A DNA stretch of 64,000 bases from Cladobotryum mycophilum. Taxonomy: Eukaryota; Ascomycota; Sordariomycetes; Hypocreales; Hypocreaceae. The stretch's first letter is position 1, and the number at the start of each line of letters is the position of its first letter. Location: positions 1,550,001 to 1,614,000 of the forward strand of contig JAVFKD010000016.1 in assembly GCA_036429605.1 (NCBI GenBank), read 5' to 3'. The position numbers and the translations under genes are program-made. Below the pieces are notes generated by a model. That model saw nothing but the letters and a program-made list of their open reading frames with translations, had not been told where the DNA came from and made no database searches. Positions 57,923-64,000 of the stretch are shown piece by piece.

Positions 57923-59633
57923 TTACTTCTGCTCAACCTGAGGCTCCTCGGCAACGTAGTGGAGGTATGCGCCCAACAGCTTGGTGCCCTCAATGTAGTT
58001 GCGCTTGTCAAGCTTCTCGTTGATGGAGTGAGCACCATCAGTGGAGCTACCCATGGGCAACAGCAGGACATTCTTGCCAAGAGATTCCTCAAAAGTGAGG
58101 GTAACGGGGATACTAGCATCATGATTAGCATCAATATCGTACAAGACAACCGTGAATGGCCGTAGCTTACCTTCCACCCTCTCGTGTAAAGTCTGGGTCG
58201 GTACCCCAAACTCGCTTTGCGGCCTTGGCAGCAGCGGAAAAGTTCCAGTGCTTTGGTGAGGCAACCCACCACTTGCCGCAGTGCTGGACGACAAAGTTCA
58301 TGGTGTTCTTGCTGTTCAACTTGGCGAATTCCTTCTGCAAGTGGAACTCGACAGCTGCGTTGGTCGTTTCAATGTCCATGTCGGGAACAGTTCGGATGGA
58401 GAACTTGCCAATGACCTTGGCGGGAATGACGGTCTTTGCACCGGGGGAGGAGAAGGCACCCTCAATACCGTGCAGTGACAGAGAGGGGTATCTCCAACGA
58501 GCCATCAAGGAAGGCTTAGTCTCGTCAAAAATGGTAGTCTCGCTGCCGAGGGACTGGTAGAGATCATCCATCTTGAAGGAGATGCCATCATAAAGGGTAT
58601 CCTCTTCGGGTGTCAGAGGAGCAACCTGGTCCTTGATTCCATCAATCAGGATATTGCCCTTGGGGTCGACAAGAGAACCCAACAGGAGAACGAGGTCAGT
58701 CATGGGCTCGTGAACTTGTCCACCAAACACACCACTGTGCAGGTCAGCTCCGGGACCAGAGAGCTCAATAGAGTAGTAGTTGACTCCACGAAGACCATAG
58801 GTCAGGCAAGGCTTCTCGGCTCCGAGCCAGTAGTTGTCAGAAATACAGACAGCGTCGGCATCGGCGAAGAAGCCCTTGGCCTCAGCCTTGATGAGGTCGT
58901 CAAGACCCTCAGAGCCATATTCCTCCATACCCTCAAAGCACATCAGAAGATTAACAGGGAAGTCGATGCCGGCCTTCTGGTGGGCCTCAATGGCGTTCAA
59001 CCAGCCCAAGACGGGGCCCTTGTCGTCGGTCGAGCCACGACCGTACATACGACCCTGCTCATCGACCTTCAAGACGAAAGGCTCGGTGGCCCAGCCATCG
59101 CTGAGCTCAGCGGGCTGAACATCGTAGTGACCATATACGAGAATCGTTCGCTTGTCCTTGTTGTTTCCATATCGAGCGAGCACAGCAGGAGGCAGCTCAA
59201 GGTGCTCCTTGCCGGGCTGAGGGCCAAGAGCTCGGAGCTCAACTGTGGCACCAAGCTTGACTAGTTCGTCTCGAAGGAACTCGCCCATGCGAACAACTTC
59301 GGGACGACGGGCCTCCTCGGCCGAGACGGATGGAATGGCAACGGCCTTTCGCAGACGCTCAATGAAGTCCTCGGTCAAGTCATCGACCTGCTTGAAGTAG
59401 CCGTCAAGTTGGGGAGCCATCTTTGTTGCTTGGTGGGCACGGATAGAATCTGTAAGATAGGTGCGGAAACGAGGGATGCTTTGGAAGCTTGGACTGATTT
59501 GGAAAGGGGAGGAGGAGCTTTGCAATTGAGCGAAGCCGGGCCTTAATATCCTCGTTGCTGCTGCTGCTGTGCTTGTTGAGAGCAAACGATGAGAGCAGCC
59601 AAGCGGCGTCCGTAGAAAGATGGTGCGGGGCAT
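57923..59633 (-). CDS. dug1: Cys-Gly metallodipeptidase Dug1 (M20 family)
   Basis: Dug1 cleaves Cys-Gly in glutathione breakdown. Exons are 58171-59633 and 57923-58112, with a 58-nt intron. The full frame gives 550 residues. The di-zinc site is visible: GHYDVQP, the bridging Asp in STDDKGP, CFEGMEEYGS with the catalytic Glu, SDNYW, and the C-terminal His in GSSTDGAHSINEK. An unusual N-terminal extension of 71 residues (MPRTIFLRTPLGCSHRLLST at its start) is rich in Arg and Ser and free of acids over its first 60 residues, like a mitochondrial targeting sequence. The internal Met at 59420 (MAPQLDGYFKQVDDLTEDF) matches the usual cytosolic start. No frameshift is seen. Confidence 0.94.
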
Positions 59634-60914
59634 TTCGCCCTATTCGCTAGAATCAACTCATCGAGGGGGTAGAAAGATTCCAATAATACAACCACACTTG
59701 CAGAAAGTTCTACTACGTGGCGGGGCAGATAGCCAAATGGCCAAAGTTGCAGAAGCAGCATGACGCGGTTAGTGACGGCAGCCAAGGAACAGCCGAGGGA
59801 GGGGAATATCGGGGGTACACTGAAGATACCTACCTTATACTCAAGATACTAGAGAAATACTCGACTAACCGAAGTATATGCGCAGTACCCATCAATATCT
59901 GCTGCAGAACTAAACCCAATGGCATCACGTGAGCCATTTAACTTCGGAAAAACTCATTTTCCACGCTAAAAGTCAGCCTTGGGTGTACCAAACTTTGCGC
60001 GTGCCACTTGCGCTGTCAGAGCCTTTGTTCCCTTATTATTAATGACTCTCCTGCCATTCCCTCATTCGACCCCCGTTCTTTTCCCTCCGTCATCAACTTC
60101 GCGTCGCCAGCTAATCTCATCGTCGCCACATCGAAACCATCGCCAAATTGTTTGGATCGCTATTTTTGACGTCCGGCGATCGTCTCCCGTATCGATTTTG
60201 TATCGCCTCACGCCCACGCATCCCAGAAGCTTTTTTCTTCTTCCTACGTCCCCTCACGGCCGCGCGTCTGCCTATTTCGATTCTGACCAGGTCAGCGTGT
60301 GACCGTCAGCAGAGAAAATCTGCAGAACCATCGTCGCTTTCGCCCTTGCCTTTCGACTTCGCGTTTTTCTTTTTCTTTTCATACATGTTGCTGGCCTGCT
60401 CTATTGAGGGTTGCTAGAGATCGGACAAGTGGCTAACAAAAAGGATTGACTGGTACAGAGGCTGTTCTGTCGTGGTGATCAGGAAGTGAGGTGGAACTCA
60501 AGGGTTATCTTGCCTTCAGGCTTCTTGCCGATTGTACTCCTTATTCATCGTGCCCGTTCGCCCTATTGTCTTTGTCTTTGTCCTCCAAATTACAATCAAA
60601 ATTGATTATTTGCGTCCATCTTGAGTTGAAGAAGAAGAGCAGCACTGGGGGTGCAGGACCAAGAAAGAAAAATTCTCTGAAACAAAGAAAACAAAATCAT
60701 TCATTGATTTATTCATTCATTCATTCATTCACTAGCACCAGAACAATCAATACTCACTTAGTCATTTTTTCCGACTGAGGTTTATCGACGTATTTACCTT
60801 GCAGGTTTTAACAATTCGACCTCCTTTTTTCTTGACGAGCCTGACGTCTTTGATAACTTCCTTCTTCATTGCTCGTAACGGGATTGGTTTGGAAAGGCTC
60901 CAGCTGTTGGCACA
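59634..60914. promoter_or_regulatory. Divergent promoter region of dug1 and mpe1
   Basis: About 1.3 kb without a gene. A TTCA/ATTC microsatellite lies at about 60700-60730, and the mpe1 leader is pyrimidine-rich. Confidence 0.45.
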
Positions 60915-62974
60915 ATGTCGTCCTCGGTATTTTTCAAATTCAAGTCACAAAAGGAACCCACTAGGGTGGAGTTTGACGGCACAGGTATCTCAGTGTTTGA
61001 ACTCAAGCGTGAAATTATCAACAAGAGCGGGTTGGGCGATGGCACCGACTTCGACCTTTTTATCTACACAGATGACGGTAGTGATGGTAAGATATTATAT
61101 CCCTCAAGCCCAGAGACACAACAATGTGCTGTTGCTAACACAACTACAGAATATGATGATGATACCACGATTGTCCCCAGATCGACCACCGTAATTGCTC
61201 GGCGGCAACCAGCGATGAAGCCTGGTGCCGGCCGAGCAGCTCGTTATGTTTCCGGCAAGATGCCCGTAGCAGCTAAGAATGCCGGACGCAAAGAACAAGC
61301 GGCAAAGGCTGCGGCATCCAAGTCAGCCTCTAATGCTCTCAGCCAAATGAACGATGCCATGACGGAGGAGGATAGGATGGCTGCCATGTTTGCTGCTCAA
61401 TCCGAGCAATGGTCTGCTCAACAGGAAGAATTGTCTCAGTACGTATATATCTCATCAACCCTTTTTGACCACTTGTATACTAACCTTTTTCATAGTCAAG
61501 CACCCGTTTACAATAACAAGCCTGGTGCAAAGCGACCAGCAAACGTTCCAGATCATGATCCTCCGAATGGTTATATTTGTTATCGTTGCGGGAATAAAGG
61601 CCATTGGATTCAACTGTGCCCCACTAATGATGATCCTGATTTTGACAACCGGCCCAGAGTCAAGCGTACCACCGGTATCCCCCGCTCATTCTTGCAAAAG
61701 GTGGACAAGTCTGTTGTCCTTGCTCAAACTGATGGTGATGAAACCAAGCGGCCTTCTGGTATTATGGTCAATGCCGAAGGTGACTTTGTCATTGCGGAGC
61801 CGGATAAGGCATCTTGGGAGCAGTTCCAAGCTAAAACCAAGTCCTCATCTACGGCAAAGACAGTTCAGGAAGAAGACAAGGGGGCTCAGGAGCGAGGCCT
61901 CAAATGTTCAATTGACAAGAAGATGTTCATAGAGCCAATGAAGACCCCGTGCTGCCAGAAGACCTTTTGCAATGACTGCATAACAAATGCTCTCATCGAA
62001 AGCGACTTCGTTTGCCCTGCCTGCCAGACAGAAGGTGTTTTGATTGATGACTTACAGCCTGACGAAGAAATGTCAAAAAAGATTCAAGAGTATTTGAAGG
62101 AAAAGGAAGCCATCAAGGCAACCCCCCAGCTTCGCCAAAGGAGCCCTCTGAGTCCGCAGCCAGCAAAACTACGGAGAAGGAAGAGACCAAGAGCGAGGAG
62201 ATCAAATCACCCGCTGACAAGATTAAAGAAAACTCCAAAGAACCAGAAACAAGGGAGAAGTCAAAATCACCAACCGTACAACCAGCACCGGCCTCATCGT
62301 CCAAATCTCCACCAACGGGTCCCAAGAGCCTTGTTCCCGCCCCCCAACTTATGGAAATTAGACCCATCGAAGTAGCAAAGTCGGAGGAGACGGGCTCCAA
62401 GAAGAGGCCTGCAGAGGACTTCCTCGAGAACCCCAAGATCCCCAAGGGCCCTCGTGCCATGCAAAACCAGCAAAACCAAAACCCGATGAACAACATGATG
62501 GGCAACATGCCCAATATGGGTATGAACAACATGTTCAATGGTGGCATGGGCATGATGCCAAACATGATGGGAATGCCCATGGGCAACATGAATATGAACA
62601 TGGGGATGGGAATGGGAATGCCCATGATGGGTATGCCTATGATGGGCATGCAGGGCTTTAACAATATGAACAATGGCTACGGCGGCATGAATGGCGGCTA
62701 TGGCAACAATATGAACATGAATGGCGGTGGCATGAACGGTGGAGGTATGAACGGCGGTGGTATGAACGGAAATTGGGGCATGAACAACATGGGCAACATG
62801 AATGGGATGAACAACGGCATGAATGGTGGTATGAACGGCTACCAGAACAACTTCCCCCAAGGCGGCGGCGGTGGTGCCGGCGAAGACGATGCATACTTCC
62901 GGAAACCTGTTAACCCACATCGACACCAAAACAAGCAGCGGAGGGTCCGACCAAGCGACTATCGGGAGCTATAA
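60915..62974 (+). CDS. mpe1: Mpe1/RBBP6-type cleavage and polyadenylation factor subunit
   Basis: Mpe1 is the ubiquitin-like and U-box subunit of the cleavage and polyadenylation factor, which forms mRNA 3' ends. Exons are 60915-61086, 61150-61438 and 61496-62974, and the corrected product is 646 residues. A DWNN ubiquitin-like domain opens the protein (SVFFKFKSQKEPTRVEFDGT). A CCHC zinc knuckle (CYRCGNKGHWIQLC) sits near residue 210. A RING/U-box follows (KCSIDKKMFIEPMKTPCCQK, then CNDCI and CPAC). The C run at 62122-62127 is one base short; adding it joins the U-box to the Lys/Glu/Ser linker and the C-terminal tail. That tail is about 180 residues of Met, Asn and Gly repeats. Correction makes 1941 nt in frame. 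Confidence 0.94.
62460..62870 (+). repeat. mpe1: Met-Asn-Gly-rich coding repeat in mpe1
   Basis: Imperfect codon-level repeats, such as MNGG and GMPMMGMP, make up most of the mpe1 C-terminus. The same region opens long His/Val-rich false frames on the minus strand. Confidence 0.85.
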
Positions 62975-63879
62975 AGACGACAAAACGGCTTGATTACTGC
63001 AACGACCATCTGGAATGGCTACTTCTCGAAATATTTGGGCGCTAAGGATTGCTCCATACTTTTTTGTTGCTGAACATAATATTGGCTCACGCCACAACAT
63101 ACAAGCATACACGGTTGGGTAGTATCATTTATCAAAGGCAGGGAAAGCGAAGGGAAAGGGAAAGGGAAAGGGGCATGATGAAGGGATATCGCATGCCAGT
63201 TTGCTAAACTGAGCTTCTTGGAATAAGGCGTTTTTATGTTTTTCTTTTCTTTTTCTTTCTGTTCTAGTATTTGCCTAGGAAATGGCATTACCTAGGTGTC
63301 CGGTTTCTTTTTCTTCTTCTTCTTCTTCTTTTTCTTCTCTCTCTTGTTTTCGAAACTTGAGCTCTTTTTTTTGTCGTTTATTTGTTTGTTAGAGCGGATA
63401 CTCTTTTTGAACTGGCAGGCGTGGGATTGTCTGCGATCATGCATCAGCTTTTTGGAAGCGGAAATATCATGTTGAGGATGGGATGGAAATGGGATGGAAA
63501 TGGAATGTTTTTTTTAGGGAACCTAGAGGCGCTCTAGCGAAGATTTGATATCTTGAGTGCTTGAGGCGGCGAATTGAATGAAAAATTACCTTGGAAATAT
63601 CGTACAAGAAATGTTGAATGTGAATGCTTTGCAAAGTGACTTTGTGAATTATTACTTTACATGATAAAGGATGGTAACTCTACGTTAGAAGAAAAGAGGA
63701 AGAAGAAGAGGAAGAAGAAATTAAAAATTGATATCAAACAGTAAATCATCATTCATTTGACCCAAAGTCCCACCCAGAGCTCCTGAGGCTATCTATTTGC
63801 TATCTAGTCTCTCATATCCCTTGAAAATATGTATCCTTCTCATTCCTCTTTTTTTCTTCTCTTTTCTCTCTTGTCTTTT
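62975..63879. other. Convergent 3' region of mpe1 and get3
   Basis: About 900 bases with CT- and AG-rich simple stretches and no gene. Expected to contain both 3' UTRs. Confidence 0.5.
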
Positions 63880-64000
63880 TCACTGCGGCGGCACATAGGG
63901 CGTAATCAACATCTCGCTAAACTTCTCCAGCTTCTCCTTGCCTCGCACCTCCTCCACCAGGAGGGGCATCTTTACGACGTTGAAGTCCTCGGCGTAGAGC
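63880..64000 (-). CDS. get3: ATPase Get3 (C-terminal end, cut by the window)
   Basis: Only the last 39 codons are present, ending in a TGA at 63880-63882. The visible peptide includes LYAEDFNVVKMPLLVEEVRG, then KEKLEKFSEML and PYVPPQ. This is the conserved C-terminus of Get3/ArsA-type ATPases, which deliver tail-anchored proteins to the ER. The rest of the gene lies beyond the window. The assignment rests on this short block alone. Confidence 0.75.
   Translation of the reverse strand, partial: LYAEDFNVVKMPLLVEEVRGKEKLEKFSEMLITPYVPPQ

Noticed and set aside
610..62127. Programmed ribosomal frameshifting at the ten C/G runs
   Set aside because: The runs lack a shared slippery heptamer or downstream structure, differ in direction and lie in unrelated housekeeping genes; assembly error is simpler.
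62294..62929. His/Val-rich open frame on the minus strand
   Set aside because: It is the reverse of the Met-Asn-Gly repeat of mpe1 and has no family resemblance.

Overview
The window is nuclear DNA of a filamentous ascomycete, most likely a Sordariomycete and probably from the order Hypocreales. Coding regions are broken by many short introns, mostly 49-100 nt, with GTRNGT-like donors, CTRAC or CTAAC branch sites and YAG acceptors. Single dispersed tRNA genes and one 5S rRNA gene lie between protein genes. The proteins are typical Pezizomycotina families: a Ste7/Mst7-type MAPKK, Bre4-type ER transporters, Zn2Cys6 regulators and a Fot1/pogo transposon. The order-level guess rests on protein resemblance recalled from memory, not on a search.

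Layout. 0.3-5.7 kb: PKA regulatory subunit (pkaR), splicing factor SPF27 and an Stf2-like protein. 5.7-10 kb: gene-poor, microsatellite-rich, with a divergent 5S rRNA gene. 10-20 kb: spt6, the MAPKK ste7 and a HAD-family phosphatase. 20.6-27.8 kb: a Bre4-like membrane protein, the DNA polymerase epsilon subunit dpb2 and a conserved mitochondrial-like protein; the last two share a short promoter with an ACGCGT box. 27.8-30.7 kb: no gene seen. 30.7-39.9 kb: an accessory-looking block of an UNC93-like transporter, a Zn2Cys6 factor, tRNA-Gly, a class III CoA-transferase and a second Zn2Cys6 factor, bounded by tRNA-Cys. 41.6-50.6 kb: snf1, icl1 and neutral trehalase nth1, three carbon-metabolism genes in a row. 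51.9-53.7 kb: an intact Fot1/pogo element with perfect 45-bp inverted repeats. 55.9-64 kb: a Yippee-like protein, dug1, mpe1 and the 3' end of get3.

In all I support 20 host protein genes (one cut by the window end), one transposase, two tRNAs and one 5S rRNA. Exon coordinates were worked out by hand; in every complete host gene the exon lengths sum to a whole number of codons once the indels below are allowed for.

The strongest unexpected signal is that eight of the conserved genes are each broken by one or two single-base indels, ten in total. Every one lies in a run of five or more C or G. Because these genes are highly conserved and otherwise clean, I read this as a systematic homopolymer error of the assembly rather than as pseudogenes. 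Automated models of pkaR, spf27, ste7, the HAD protein, snf1, icl1, the Yippee gene and mpe1 will be wrong unless this is corrected. I did not find a convincing new multi-gene system. The nearest candidates are the 30.7-39.9 kb transporter, CoA-transferase and regulator block, and the snf1-icl1-nth1 neighbourhood.
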